From the NCBI GenBank assembly GCA_010692645.1, contig JAAHGS010000026.1, positions 1 to 62,581 of the forward strand: a DNA stretch of 62,581 nt. Direction: 5' to 3'. A model generated the notes under the pieces. It had not been told where the DNA came from. It saw only the letters and a list, made by a program, of their open reading frames with translations, and did not search any database. How positions within the stretch are numbered: position 1 is the stretch's first letter; every line of letters begins with the position of its first letter. Shown here piece after piece: positions 52,864 to 62,545 of this stretch. Made by a program: the position numbers and the translations under genes. This stretch comes from Symploca sp. SIO2E9 (GTDB lineage: Bacteria; Cyanobacteriota; Cyanobacteriia; Cyanobacteriales; Coleofasciculaceae).

Positions 52864-53958
52864 TTAACGAATGTTGCTAGCCGGAGTCGCGTTATTTTCC
52901 TCTGACGACTCCTCCAAGCCAAAAACTCGACTAAAGGCCTTTTGTACTTTATAGCCCGAATCAATTGACTCCAGAGGGTCTTTGCGCAGTCGATGGCGCA
53001 GACTCAAGGTAATCACACGACGGATATCTTCAACTGTCACTTCCTGACGCCCTTCAAAAGCTGCCAGTGCTTTGGCTGCCCGATTAGTAACAATATCACC
53101 CCGCAGCCCGTCAACATCTAGTTCTGAGCAGACTTCGGAAATCTTCACTCGCAAATCGTAGTCCATTTCAACTGCGGGAAGTCGTTCTTGAGCCATAACT
53201 ATCTGCTTCTGTAATTCTTCTTGAGCTGAATGGTGCTTTTGAATATATTCCTGGGGTTTTTGGTCAAACTCAGCCCTTTCTTCTACTATCCGCACTCGCA
53301 GAACCGGTTCTTTGACAGTGTGGATTTCCGCGTGCATGCCAAAGCGATCAAGTAGTTGTGGTCTTAGTTCTCCTTCTTCTGGGTTGCCTGAACCGACTAA
53401 GACAAAACGTGCTGGGTGGCGAATGGAAATTCCTTCCCGTTCCACTGTGTTCCAGCCGCTGGCAGCTGAATCGAGCAGCACATCGACTAAGTGGTCGTCT
53501 AATAGATTAACTTCATCTACGTAGAGGATGCCGCGATTAGCTTTGGCAAGGAGTCCTGGTTCAAAGGCTTTGACACCCTCAGATAATGCTTTTTCAATAT
53601 CAATGGTGCCACAGACACGGTCTTCTGTTGCCCCCAAGGGTAGGTCAACCATTGATACTTTTTTCTTGACAATTGTCCGTGACTGTGAAGAGCCATTCTC
53701 GTTGCTCCAGTCGGGTTCATTGGGGTCACTGTTGAAGGGGTCATCAGCGATCGCGTCAATTTCTGGCAATAAGTCAGCTAATGCCCGAATGGTAGTGGAT
53801 TTGCCCGTACCACGATCACCCATAATCATCACCCCGCCAATTTTGGGGTCAATCACATTCAGCAGTAGAGCCAGTTTCATTTCTTCCTGGCCGACAATGG
53901 CAGTGAACGGAAAAATTAGGCGGTGATCGGTCTTAGGCGCTATGGCAGTCGGACTCAC
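52864..53958 (-). CDS. chlI: Magnesium chelatase subunit I
   Basis: AAA+ subunit of magnesium chelatase, which inserts Mg into protoporphyrin IX as the first committed chlorophyll step. The 364-residue protein has [20 protein letters not shown], Walker [30 protein letters not shown] for Walker B, and [22 protein letters not shown] as the sensor and arginine-finger region. Starts with GTG at 53958. The ChlD and ChlH subunits are not in the window. Confidence 0.97.
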   Translation of the reverse strand: MSPTAIAPKTDHRLIFPFTAIVGQEEMKLALLLNVIDPKIGGVMIMGDRGTGKSTTIRALADLLPEIDAIADDPFNSDPNEPDWSNENGSSQSRTIVKKKVSMVDLPLGATEDRVCGTIDIEKALSEGVKAFEPGLLAKANRGILYVDEVNLLDDHLVDVLLDSAASGWNTVEREGISIRHPARFVLVGSGNPEEGELRPQLLDRFGMHAEIHTVKEPVLRVRIVEERAEFDQKPQEYIQKHHSAQEELQKQIVMAQERLPAVEMDYDLRVKISEVCSELDVDGLRGDIVTNRAAKALAAFEGRQEVTVEDIRRVITLSLRHRLRKDPLESIDSGYKVQKAFSRVFGLEESSEENNATPASNIR

Positions 53959-54118
53959 TTGGATTACCTGATAATGAGTTTTTGATGACGCTTATCATTT
54001 TGCCACATTTAGATGCAACCGTTGGACAGGGGAAATTTTTGGTAGTGAACATCAATAATAGGGGTACAGCATTGCCACACCCCTACAAAATCTTTAATCT
54101 TCCCGAATTTGCCTTGCT

Positions 54119-55303
54119 CTAACGATCCACCGAACCCATGATGATATCAATGCTACCGAGAATCGCGATCAGATCAGCAACTTTCGCACCCTTTAGGATA
54201 TGAGGCAAAATCTGCAAATTATTGAAATCTGCTGCCCGAATTTTCCAGCGCCAAGGGAAGACATTATTATTACCAACTATAAATATGCCCAGCTCGCCCT
54301 TGCCACTTTCTAGACGAACATAGTGTTCACCAGCAGGAATCTTCCAAGTAGGAGCAATTTTCTTCCCAACATATTGGTAGTCAAAATCATTCCACTGAGA
54401 TTTTTTCCCTTCTACCATACGCTTGGCTTCAAGGTTTTCATAAGGTCCACCAGGTAGTCCTTTCATGGCTTGGTGAATAATCTTAACTGACTCGCGCATC
54501 TCACCAATCCTCACCAAATACCGGGCAAAGGCATCACCACTAGTTTCCCACTGTACTTCCCAGTCGAAGTCGTCGTAGCACTCGTAATGATCTACTTTGC
54601 GCAAATCCCACTTGACGCCGGAACCCCGTAACATCGGACCAGAAAGTCCCCAATTGATGGCTTCTTCCCGGCTAATGGTGCCAATTCCTTCGACACGGCG
54701 GCGGAAAATCGGGTTGTTGGTGATTAACTTCTCGTACTCGTCAACTTTCGGTTCAAAGTAGTTGCAGAAGTCTTCACACTTATCAATCCAGCCGTAGGGT
54801 AAGTCAACAGCAACACCGCCGACACGGAAATAGTTGTTGTTGATTAGTCGCTGTCCTGAAGCGGCTTCCCACAAATCATAAATCATCTCCCGTTCCCGGA
54901 AGATATAAAAGAATGGTGTTTGTGCACCAACGTCAGCAAGAAACGGACCCAACCACAGCAGGTGATTGGCAATGCGATTCAACTCCAGCATAATCACGCG
55001 GATGTAGCTGGCGCGTTTGGGCACCTCAATATCTGCTAATTGTTCTGGTGCATTGACGGTGATGGCTTCGTTGAACATCCCCGCTGCATAGTCCCACCGA
55101 CTAACGTAGGGGACGTACATAATGTTGGTGCGACTCTCGGCAATTTTCTCCATGCCCCGGTGCAGGTAACCAAGCACTGGTTCACAATCGATGACATCCT
55201 CGCCGTCTAGGGTAACAATTAAGCGGAGGACGCCATGCATAGAGGGGTGATGGGGACCCATGTTGAGAACCATGGGTTCTGTTCTTGTCTCGATTTGTGC
55301 CAT
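54119..55303 (-). CDS. ndhH: NAD(P)H-quinone oxidoreductase subunit H
   Basis: 49-kDa subunit of photosynthetic NDH-1, next to the quinone site on the cytoplasmic arm. The 394-residue length and motifs [46 protein letters not shown] and [12 protein letters not shown] are diagnostic. The stop codon comes right after IIMGSVDR, as in orthologues. It stands alone here. Confidence 0.98.
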   Translation of the reverse strand: MAQIETRTEPMVLNMGPHHPSMHGVLRLIVTLDGEDVIDCEPVLGYLHRGMEKIAESRTNIMYVPYVSRWDYAAGMFNEAITVNAPEQLADIEVPKRASYIRVIMLELNRIANHLLWLGPFLADVGAQTPFFYIFREREMIYDLWEAASGQRLINNNYFRVGGVAVDLPYGWIDKCEDFCNYFEPKVDEYEKLITNNPIFRRRVEGIGTISREEAINWGLSGPMLRGSGVKWDLRKVDHYECYDDFDWEVQWETSGDAFARYLVRIGEMRESVKIIHQAMKGLPGGPYENLEAKRMVEGKKSQWNDFDYQYVGKKIAPTWKIPAGEHYVRLESGKGELGIFIVGNNNVFPWRWKIRAADFNNLQILPHILKGAKVADLIAILGSIDIIMGSVDR

Positions 55304-55518
55304 ATTTTATTGATTGGTTCCCCTAACTCATGAGTGTTAGTTATTAGTTTATCTGTGCGTCTATATTTAGAGATGTTACCTACAATCTCTCTGCATCGCT
55401 TTCTTGATTGTCGAGAGAGATTGCCTTGCATTTTTTCTCTCAACAAAGCTAATTGCTCACATCTTATTGGTTTTTGTTACTCTATGATTACAATTATAAC
55501 GGCGTTGCTCACACAGAC

Positions 55519-55561
55519 AATTAATCCCACCCTCTCTCAAGGATCAGAGGTGGGATTAATT
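55519..55561 (-). terminator. 13-bp hairpin between ndhH and the Cys-rich gene
   Basis: Perfect 13-bp inverted repeat AATTAATCCCACC/GGTGGGATTAATT with a 17-base loop. It lies 57 bases downstream of the minus-strand Cys-rich gene and 215 bases upstream of ndhH. There is no T-run, so termination is only likely. The rest of the gap (55304-55618) holds no gene I can see. Confidence 0.5.
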
Positions 55562-55618
55562 GCCAGACAAGCTAACAGCTAATTCAAGGCTTGATATAAG
55601 TAGTAACAGAGCTAGCTT

Positions 55619-56062
55619 CTAGTATGGCAATGGTATTACGCAAGAACCAATCACATTATTGTATTTAGTTCCTTCAGGACATGCGCAAAGGCTCGGATGA
55701 CCACACACATTGATGTCTTGTGTACAAATACTCTTTGGAGGGAATGCACATCTGCTCTCAACAGGTTTTCCGGGACCGTCTGCCAGAGCAATGTCCTTGA
55801 TCAGGCACTCCCCAACTGATGGATCATAGTAATATCCATCTGGACAACGGCAAAGGCTCGGATTGCCACAGGGATTGATGTCCGAAGTACAAATGATCGC
55901 AATGTCTGCCTGGTCTAACACACAAGGACCAATTGGTTTTGCAAGTGCGGCGGGTGAGCTGATGAAAAACAGCTGTACTGCTACCAAGAAAGCGCAGAGG
56001 AGTTTCAATGCTGTGGAGATTTTGAAGTCAATAGCCTTTTTGATGAACTTTGAGATTGGCAT
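55619..56062 (-). CDS. Secreted protein with two six-cysteine repeats
   Basis: Protein of 147 residues with a signal peptide (LLCAFLVAVQLFFISSPAALA) cleaved near residue 41. The mature region contains two tandem modules of about 40 residues, each with six cysteines: ICTSDINPCGNPSLCRCPDG and ICTQDINVCGHPSLCACPEG. Spacing recalls EGF-like or TIL domains and predicts disulfide bonding in the periplasm or outside. No enzyme motif is seen. Function unknown. Confidence 0.85.
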   Translation of the reverse strand: MPISKFIKKAIDFKISTALKLLCAFLVAVQLFFISSPAALAKPIGPCVLDQADIAIICTSDINPCGNPSLCRCPDGYYYDPSVGECLIKDIALADGPGKPVESRCAFPPKSICTQDINVCGHPSLCACPEGTKYNNVIGSCVIPLPY

Positions 56063-56131
56063 GGTTAAATTTTTCTCAGAGTTTTAGCAATATCCAAAGT
56101 AGATAATACTAATTGAGATAATTTTTGTCAA

Positions 56132-57031
56132 TTAAAAAGACTTGAAAACCATTTGAGGAGCAAGTAAGCACCCATCTTCTGAGTCAACTACTTTACCAAT
56201 ACCCAAAAAATCACCATCTTCACCGTGAATTCGCAAGGCATCGGTAGAGGTATCGGTTGAAGTAATCTGCCAGGGAAGACGTTGCCCTTGACACCAGCGC
56301 TGAGCCTCTGCTAACGATAAGTTAACTATCGTTAAATGACCTAAAACCTCTGCTGGTGAAATGGGCTGAAACTTTCCTAGTGACAACAGTTCTTCCAATT
56401 CCTCTAAGCTGAGGCTATCTGAGAGTTCAAAACCACTACTTTTAGTGCGCCTCAGAGATACCAAAACACCGCAGGTATTGAGGGCCGCTCCCAAATCCCG
56501 CGCAATTGAGCGAATATAAGTACCAGTACCACAGGATATAGCTACATCTATTTCCGGAAACTCTCCTGGACGCCAAGCCAGAACTTGAATCTGATAAACT
56601 TCTACTATTCGCTCTGGTACTTCTACAGTTTCACCAGCTCTAGCTAATTCATAGAGGCGTTTACCCTTGACCTGAATAGCGCTGTAGATTGGTGGTACTT
56701 GCTTAATCTTGCCCTCAAATTGCCCAAGTACAGATTTAATATCCTCTAAACTCAATTGTGCAGCTGACTTAGTAGTAACAATTTCCCCTTCTAAGTCATC
56801 AGTGGTTGTCTTTACCCCTAATCGTATAGTTGCCTCGTAAGCCTTATCAGATTGCAGATACTGTAACAGCCTGGTTGCCCTACCTAGGGCTATGGGCAAA
56901 ACCCCTGTGGCAGACGGATCCAGGGTGCCTCCATGCCCAACTCGCTTCATTTTCAACAGACGCCGCACCCGCCCTACGCAGTCGTGGGAAGTAAATCCAG
57001 TTGATTTGTTTAAGTTCAAAAAGCCTTCCAT
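56132..57031 (-). CDS. truB: tRNA pseudouridine(55) synthase
   Basis: Converts U55 of tRNA T-loops to pseudouridine. The 299-residue protein has GFLNLNKSTGFTSHDCVGRVRR, the catalytic aspartate in GHGGTLDPSATGVLPIALG, and YEATIRLGVKTTTDDLEGE. The C-terminal region matches cyanobacterial orthologues. It starts at the ATG 57031 and stands alone on the minus strand. Confidence 0.96.
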   Translation of the reverse strand: MEGFLNLNKSTGFTSHDCVGRVRRLLKMKRVGHGGTLDPSATGVLPIALGRATRLLQYLQSDKAYEATIRLGVKTTTDDLEGEIVTTKSAAQLSLEDIKSVLGQFEGKIKQVPPIYSAIQVKGKRLYELARAGETVEVPERIVEVYQIQVLAWRPGEFPEIDVAISCGTGTYIRSIARDLGAALNTCGVLVSLRRTKSSGFELSDSLSLEELEELLSLGKFQPISPAEVLGHLTIVNLSLAEAQRWCQGQRLPWQITSTDTSTDALRIHGEDGDFLGIGKVVDSEDGCLLAPQMVFKSF

Positions 57032-57479
57032 ATTCAGCTCAGTGAGTATCTCGCCAGGCTAATTGCCCTCCAAAACTGGAGCTGCACACTTTCACCTCAT
57101 CGAGCTCCTCTATACGAAAACTTCACAATACCCCACTAATTACTAAATTGTCGATGAACCTGCTTATATACCCCTTTAGACTGATAGAACATTAATGCTA
57201 TATTTAAGCAAAAGAGCAACAGTATAGATTTGTACTGAAACTCACCGTTCCAGGGAATCCACCACAAGTCCATCCTAGTAGTTCAAACTACTCCGTCATT
57301 ATTTACCTAAACTGTAGCTTGCTTTTTGAAAGCAATATTGCTTTGGCTGTGTTGCGCCGGCTTTGCAGTGCTTTTTTCTACAGGTTCTGCCACATTTCAG
57401 CTTAGGCAATAGAGCTGAAAGTTCCAGTCGTAGTCTTAATTTCTGATTAAGCAAATTATATCACAGAAATAACTCAATC
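57032..57479. other. 448-base gap between truB and the repeat-protein gene
   Basis: Divergent promoter region. It contains a GAAAGCAATATTGCTTTG palindrome near 57339-57355, and no coding frame or repeat array stands out. There is no clear ribosome site before the ATG at 57480. Confidence 0.45.
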
Positions 57480-59666
57480 ATGAGCACTTCACAAATTTTC
57501 GTTGTTAATTCTCTCGGTGACATTAATGATGGTGATCTCAGTAATGGGGTTACAACTCTGCGCGAGGCAATTAATGCCGCTAATGCTACTGACGGTATTG
57601 ATACAATTATTTTCGATCTCCCTTCAAATGCTACTATTTCTCTTAGCGGCGAACTCAATATTATCGACGATCTAATTATAGATGGTAGTGGAGTTAGTGG
57701 TCTGACGATCGCTGGTAATCAAAGCTTTGATTTGTTAAAGATCAGTAATCAAACTGACTTAACTCTCAAAAGCCTAACACTTAGCAATGGTTCCAATAGT
57801 ATCGAACTCGGTGATGGCAGTGAACTGACACTGGAAGGTACTCTTATTAAAGATAGTTCTGGTTACGCTATTGTTGGTGATGATAGTAACACCATTGTAA
57901 TCAGTGATGATAGCAGCTTTTCAAATAATGATGGTGGTGCAATATTATTAGATGACAACAATATTGTTGATATCGAACAAGATATTGACGGTGACATTGT
58001 TTTCGATGATGGTAATGTGATCACCATTGGTGGAAATTTGATTGGTTCTGCTACAGGGGATGATCACAATAGCCTCGACGTTGATGGTGATGTCGATGGT
58101 AACGTGACAGTAGACAATGGCAATAATGTCAACGTTGGTGATGATATTGAGGGTGGTCTCAATGCAGGGAATAACAATGACCTTAGCGTTGGCGATGATA
58201 TCTATAATGATGCCAGCTTAGGGGATAACAATGACCTCAGTGTTGGTGATAGTATCGGTGACGATTTGACAGTTGACGACAGAAATGATGTCGAGATTGG
58301 CGGTAATGTTGGGGATGATGTCACAGGGGATGACAAAAACAGCATCGACGTTGGCGGTAATGTTGGTGGTAATGTCACCGTAGACCATAAAAATGACATC
58401 GACGTTGACGGTGATGTTAGCGGTAATGTCACAGGGGATGATAAAAATACCCTAGACGTTGACGGTAGTGTTGGCGGTGATGTCACATTTGATGATAAAA
58501 ATAGCATCGACGTTGGTGGTGATGTCGATGGCGACGTGACGGTAGACAATGGCAATAGTGTCAACGTTGGCGATGATATTGAGGGTGATCTCAATGCAGG
58601 GAATAACAATGACCTTAGCGTTGGCGATGATATTGGCGATGATGCCAGCTTAGGCGATAACAATAACCTCAGCGTTGGTGGTAACATCAATGACGACTTG
58701 ACAGTTGACGACAGAAATGATGTCGAGGTTGGCGGAGATGTTGGCGGTAATGTCACGGGGGATGATCACAATAGCTTTGAGGTTGACGGTAATGTTGGTG
58801 GTGATGTCACCGTAGACCATAACAATGACATCGAGGTTGACGGTGATGTCGGCGGTAATGTTACAGGGGATGATAAAAATACCCTAGACGTTGACGGTAG
58901 TGTTGGCGGTGATGTCACATTTGATGATAGAAATGACATTGACGTTGCTGGTGATGTCGATGGCAATGTGACAGTTGACTATGGCAATAATGTCAACGTA
59001 GACGATGATATTGAGGGTGATTTAGTCGCTGGCAATAACAATGACCTTAGCGTTGGCGATGATATTGGCGATGATGCCATCTTAGGGGATAACAATGACC
59101 TCAGCGTTGGCGGTAACATCAATGACGACTTGAAAGTTGACGACAAAAATAATGTCGAGGTTGGTGGTAATGTTGGCGATGACGTCACAGGGGATGACAA
59201 AAACAGCATCGACGTTGGCGGTAATGTTGGTGGTGATGTCACCGTAGACCATAAAAATGACATCGACGTTGACGGTGATGTTAGCGGTAATATCACAGGA
59301 AATAATAGAAATGACATTGACATTGACGGTGATGTCAATGGCGACGTGACGGTAGAGGATCACAATCAAGTCAGTGTTAGCGATGATATTATCGGTGACT
59401 TAACAGTAGGTAATGACAATACCGTTGATGTTGCTGATGATGTCGGCGATGACGTAATAGCTGGCGATCGCAATACTCTAGTTGTTGGTGATAGTATCGG
59501 CGACGATTTAGTCGTAGACGATGGCAATGATGTCTTAGTCAGTGGTGACATTTTGGGCAATGTCAACGCTGATGATAATAACTTAATCGGTGTTGAGGGG
59601 GATATCTTTGGCGTTGTTACTGCTGATGCAAGCAGTATTATCCAAGAAAATGGCAGTATAATCTGA
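57480..59666 (+). CDS. CSLREA-domain protein with 29 polyacidic 18-residue repeats
   Basis: Protein of 728 residues. The N-terminus has a CSLREA-like motif (VNSLGDINDGDLSNG, then TTLREAINAANATDGIDTI) and beta-helix-like strands to about residue 193. From residue 194 to 715 there are about 29 repeats of 18 residues, of the form DDxNxIxVxGDVxGxVTV. Eight successive units form a higher-order block of 144 residues (432 bp), present about three times, starting at 58059, 58491 and 58923. The protein is very rich in Asp, Asn, Gly and Val, with few positive charges. A stacked beta-solenoid with Asn and Asp ladders that may bind calcium is likely. No signal peptide or anchor is visible. Confidence 0.88.
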   Translation: MSTSQIFVVNSLGDINDGDLSNGVTTLREAINAANATDGIDTIIFDLPSNATISLSGELNIIDDLIIDGSGVSGLTIAGNQSFDLLKISNQTDLTLKSLTLSNGSNSIELGDGSELTLEGTLIKDSSGYAIVGDDSNTIVISDDSSFSNNDGGAILLDDNNIVDIEQDIDGDIVFDDGNVITIGGNLIGSATGDDHNSLDVDGDVDGNVTVDNGNNVNVGDDIEGGLNAGNNNDLSVGDDIYNDASLGDNNDLSVGDSIGDDLTVDDRNDVEIGGNVGDDVTGDDKNSIDVGGNVGGNVTVDHKNDIDVDGDVSGNVTGDDKNTLDVDGSVGGDVTFDDKNSIDVGGDVDGDVTVDNGNSVNVGDDIEGDLNAGNNNDLSVGDDIGDDASLGDNNNLSVGGNINDDLTVDDRNDVEVGGDVGGNVTGDDHNSFEVDGNVGGDVTVDHNNDIEVDGDVGGNVTGDDKNTLDVDGSVGGDVTFDDRNDIDVAGDVDGNVTVDYGNNVNVDDDIEGDLVAGNNNDLSVGDDIGDDAILGDNNDLSVGGNINDDLKVDDKNNVEVGGNVGDDVTGDDKNSIDVGGNVGGDVTVDHKNDIDVDGDVSGNITGNNRNDIDIDGDVNGDVTVEDHNQVSVSDDIIGDLTVGNDNTVDVADDVGDDVIAGDRNTLVVGDSIGDDLVVDDGNDVLVSGDILGNVNADDNNLIGVEGDIFGVVTADASSIIQENGSII
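58059..59624 (+). repeat. 54-bp coding repeat with 432-bp higher-order period
   Basis: DNA basis of the repeat region of the CSLREA protein: 54-bp units, with unit n nearly identical to unit n+8. The higher-order blocks begin at 58059, 58491 and 58923, then the pattern decays after about 59301. This suggests duplication of 8-unit blocks after the single units had diverged. Antisense open frames here arise from the repeat. Confidence 0.9.
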
Positions 59667-59699
59667 AGTTAACACCATTTAATTAATCCCGCACTGTAG

Positions 59700-59719
59700 G
59701 GGCGCACCGATGTGCGCCC
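59700..59719. terminator. Hairpin between convergent genes
   Basis: GGGCGCAC-CGAT-GTGCGCCC, an 8-bp stem with a 4-base loop, flanked by GTAGG and TTACTTAC. It lies between the convergent repeat-protein and NACHT genes and may end transcription from both sides. The same kind of GTAGGGGCGCAC palindrome is widespread in cyanobacteria. Confidence 0.6.
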
Positions 59720-59779
59720 TTACTTACATTTACCGTTGAGTCGATCTCACTAACTACGAAATTTAAAGGTACAGAATTT

Positions 59780-62080
59780 TCAAATTTCAGCAATAGGTAA
59801 CAATAAAGTATCCTCAATCTCCTGTCGCACTTCGCGGCTCACATAGCAATCGCTATTAAGGCAATCCACCAGAAGTTTATTAGCATCGTAATACTGCTGT
59901 AACAATTCCTTTTGCTGTTGGCTAAACTGCCAGTCATGACCAATATTGCGATATTTAATCATCACAGCTCTTAAGTGCTCAGTCCAGACTTTACCATAGG
60001 TTTTCCACCATTGCTGGAATTGTTCTTGATCTCCTTCTGAATCAAGTCGTTGCTCTTGAAGTTGTTGGAGCGACTGTTTTAACTCAGGATTGAGGGCTTG
60101 ATCTCGGGAGAGGGCTCGGGAGAAGGCTCGGGAGAGAGAGAAGTTAAGGGAGAAATCGAAGTCGAGGAAGAGGGAAAGATCAAGGGCTCGGGAGAGATCG
60201 AGGTCAAGGGAGAGGTCGAAGTCGAGGGAGAGGGAGAGAGAGAGGTCAAAGTCAAGGGAGAGGTCAAGGGAGAGGTCAAAGTCAAGGGAAAGGGCTCGGG
60301 AGAGATAAAAGGCTCTAATGGCAACTCTTTTATAAGACACTTCAACCGACATAGATTTTTGGTTGACCCAGGTGAGAAAATTCTGTAGTTTTTCATCTCC
60401 TTCTAGAAGGGCATCAATCTCTTTCTTCATCAACTGCAAGAGGTCATCTGCACTATATAGCATCCCCACCGCCAGTAAAAAGACTTCCCGCCAGCGCTTT
60501 TCGGTGATATGGCTAGCCAAATTTTGCAAAGCCTTCTCTAAAGGTGGATCAATACTGGTAACAATTTTTCTAACCGTAAAATATTCCTGAAAGGTGAGAT
60601 GGGAAAAAGAATAAATACCCCTAGCTCTCTCTACGAGTAACCCGTGTTGAGCCTCAATTGACTTGAGTACAGCTTCACTATCTAGTAGTAAGGCTTCTAG
60701 ATCAGTGTTGGCATCTGGTAAATTGCGGATGTAATCGGCAATATATTGCTCGGCATCTCTCTGCTTAAAAAAATAGTCCTTACGCTCAAATGTTGTTAGC
60801 GCTACTTCACTTAATAAATTTTCCTTGCGCTGAACCGATAACTTCTTGTAGGCTTGCTCTCGTTTAATCCGACGTTTATTATCCCATTTTCTCAACAGCG
60901 TATGGGTTGCCCTGTGATACAATTCAGCACGACCTACTGGAAAGTCACCTGAATCTTCAAACTCTAAGCACAGCAATGTCAGTAATAAGGGATTGGTTGC
61001 TAGTTCCTTAATTGACTTATTATTTTCTAGCTGTTTGATAAAGTCGTCAGCTGAATCTAATTGTTTACTCTTAAACCACTTAGTAGCAAATGTCCTAATT
61101 TGCTGATCATCAAAATCTGCCACTTCCACTTCCGTGAAGTTTTCAAATGTGTAGTCCTGTGCTGCAATCCGGCAGGTAATCACAAAGGAGTTAGTGTGAT
61201 ATTGGTTAGTAAACTGCTGAATTTGATTCAAGATACGGTTTGCATCCTCCTCTGTCACTTCATCTAGACCATCAAGCAGGATTAGTCCTCGACCATGACT
61301 GATGATCTTAGCTGTTTGAGCTTCTTTAACTCCGCAGTTAGTGAAGAGCTGATTAATATATGCACTCAAATCTGGCTGATTTTTTATTTCGGCGAACTGC
61401 TTCAGAGTAATAAAGACAGGTACTTTCTCTGCCAGAAAATTAGACTTACTACACTGAATCGCCAAATATTTTAAGAAGGTGGTTTTTCCTGCCCCTGGCT
61501 TACCCAAAACAATTAATTGGGAATATATCTTGACAGCATCAAATCCTGGCACTCGTTTTTCAGTAGTTCTGCCCAGCCCATGACGGTCAAAATTTGCCGA
61601 TTCTGGGTCAAAGTCTTGTAGTAATTCATGGATTGATAAGCCTTTTCGTCCAGTAATTTTTTCGAGAATATTCACTTTGGTGTAAATGTCACTCAAGCCA
61701 ATTGGCTGAGTCATATCTAGCACCCTCATTTTGCCACAGCGCTCTTGAAGATTAGATTTTACCTTCTGACGCACCTCTTGCACTAAAGCCTCAATATCTA
61801 AATCATCCTCCGGAGTATCAATATGAGGGTGAGATTTTTGATACTCCTTGGTGAGAAAATTTAATAACCGACTATATTTACCTGGACCTCTACCGCCAAT
61901 GCTGAACTTCTTGTAAATGTTAGTCAGGCGAGTACTAAAGGCACTGTCACCGATATCAAGCTCATTAGCGATCGCTATATTAATCTTATCTGTACCAAAT
62001 TTTGCCAAAAAAACTGCTTGTTCCTTCTCAGTCAGCTGATATGTTTCGGCTATCTCGCGTAAAAATTCAGACGGCAGCAT
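59780..62080 (-). CDS. NACHT-domain NTPase with helical repeat and C-terminal Cys module
   Basis: Protein of 766 residues in the STAND NTPase group. Residues 1-70 look like a helix-turn-helix (LTEKEQAVFLAKFGTDKINIAIANEL). The NACHT domain has Walker A VLGKPGAGKTT (192-201) and Walker B LILLDGLDEV (266-275), then a winged-helix region (NPLLLTLLCLEFEDSGDFP). Residues about 590-660 are a low-complexity run of LSLDFD/LSRALD-type hexads. The C-terminus (DCLNSDCYVSREVRQEIEDTLLLP) resembles the NACHT C-terminal Cys/His module. Bacterial NACHT proteins include antiphage sensors; a defence role is inferred. A small divergent membrane gene lies upstream. Confidence 0.9.
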   Translation of the reverse strand: MLPSEFLREIAETYQLTEKEQAVFLAKFGTDKINIAIANELDIGDSAFSTRLTNIYKKFSIGGRGPGKYSRLLNFLTKEYQKSHPHIDTPEDDLDIEALVQEVRQKVKSNLQERCGKMRVLDMTQPIGLSDIYTKVNILEKITGRKGLSIHELLQDFDPESANFDRHGLGRTTEKRVPGFDAVKIYSQLIVLGKPGAGKTTFLKYLAIQCSKSNFLAEKVPVFITLKQFAEIKNQPDLSAYINQLFTNCGVKEAQTAKIISHGRGLILLDGLDEVTEEDANRILNQIQQFTNQYHTNSFVITCRIAAQDYTFENFTEVEVADFDDQQIRTFATKWFKSKQLDSADDFIKQLENNKSIKELATNPLLLTLLCLEFEDSGDFPVGRAELYHRATHTLLRKWDNKRRIKREQAYKKLSVQRKENLLSEVALTTFERKDYFFKQRDAEQYIADYIRNLPDANTDLEALLLDSEAVLKSIEAQHGLLVERARGIYSFSHLTFQEYFTVRKIVTSIDPPLEKALQNLASHITEKRWREVFLLAVGMLYSADDLLQLMKKEIDALLEGDEKLQNFLTWVNQKSMSVEVSYKRVAIRAFYLSRALSLDFDLSLDLSLDFDLSLSLSLDFDLSLDLDLSRALDLSLFLDFDFSLNFSLSRAFSRALSRDQALNPELKQSLQQLQEQRLDSEGDQEQFQQWWKTYGKVWTEHLRAVMIKYRNIGHDWQFSQQQKELLQQYYDANKLLVDCLNSDCYVSREVRQEIEDTLLLPIAEI
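60105..60310. repeat. In-frame hexad repeat in the NACHT gene
   Basis: On the plus strand the DNA is almost pure purine blocks (GGGAGAGGTCAAAGTCAA and GGCTCGGGAGAG units of 6-18 bp). It encodes the LDFDLS/LSRAL tract on the minus strand. Unit copies are similar enough to allow slippage, and all changes seen are multiples of three, keeping the frame. Confidence 0.85.
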
Positions 62081-62228
62081 CGCGCAGCGTAAGTTTGATT
62101 AAATGCCAGTCTAACCAAAGATTGATAGATAAGTCAGGTTATCTCAGGCAAAGTCACGATAAGTCTGGGCAATAACCCTCAAACTTAATTGCGAGATTAG
62201 ATGCAGTTGAGTTTAAACCTTTGACGCC

Positions 62229-62417
62229 ATGAAAAACCAAATCAGCCTTACCAAAACCCTCATTGCCCTTAACCTGCTGCTTACTCCTTTTGTCCTCGCA
62301 TTTGTTGCCTTATCCTTCCTTAACTCCGACTTCGACGGCTTATTGCAGATGAAGTTAGGGCGTGATGGCGGTGAAGTTATCCTTGATCGACGCAGATCTG
62401 ATAAGATTGCAGATTAA
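62229..62417 (+). CDS. Small membrane protein divergent from the NACHT gene
   Basis: Protein of 62 residues. A single membrane helix (LIALNLLLTPFVLAFVALSFL) is followed by a charged tail (MKLGRDGGEVILDRRRSDK). It reads away from the NACHT gene, with about 150 bases between the two starts, so they may share control. Small membrane proteins next to NTPase sensors can be effectors, but this is only a suggestion. No family recognised. Confidence 0.6.
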   Translation: MKNQISLTKTLIALNLLLTPFVLAFVALSFLNSDFDGLLQMKLGRDGGEVILDRRRSDKIAD

Positions 62418-62455
62418 GGAATGACCTCTCCCACCCAACCTCCCTCTCCCCAGGA

Positions 62456-62545
62456 AAGGCAGGAGACAGAAGGCAGGAGGCAGGAGGCAGAAAATTGATC
62501 TCCGCGTCTCCCCCTCTCCCCCTCTCCCTTACCTCCCCCTCACCG
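62456..62545. repeat. Purine and pyrimidine tandem arrays at the window end
   Basis: A GGCAGGAGACAGAAGGCAG-type array (62456-62487) is followed by CTCCGCGTCTCCCCCTCTCC arrays. These repeat the unit types seen at 19360 and 40631. The window ends shortly afterwards. Confidence 0.8.

Noticed and set aside
58202-59566. Antisense Ser/Pro/Thr-rich frames opposite the repeat protein
   Set aside because: They arise from the 54-bp coding repeat read backwards.
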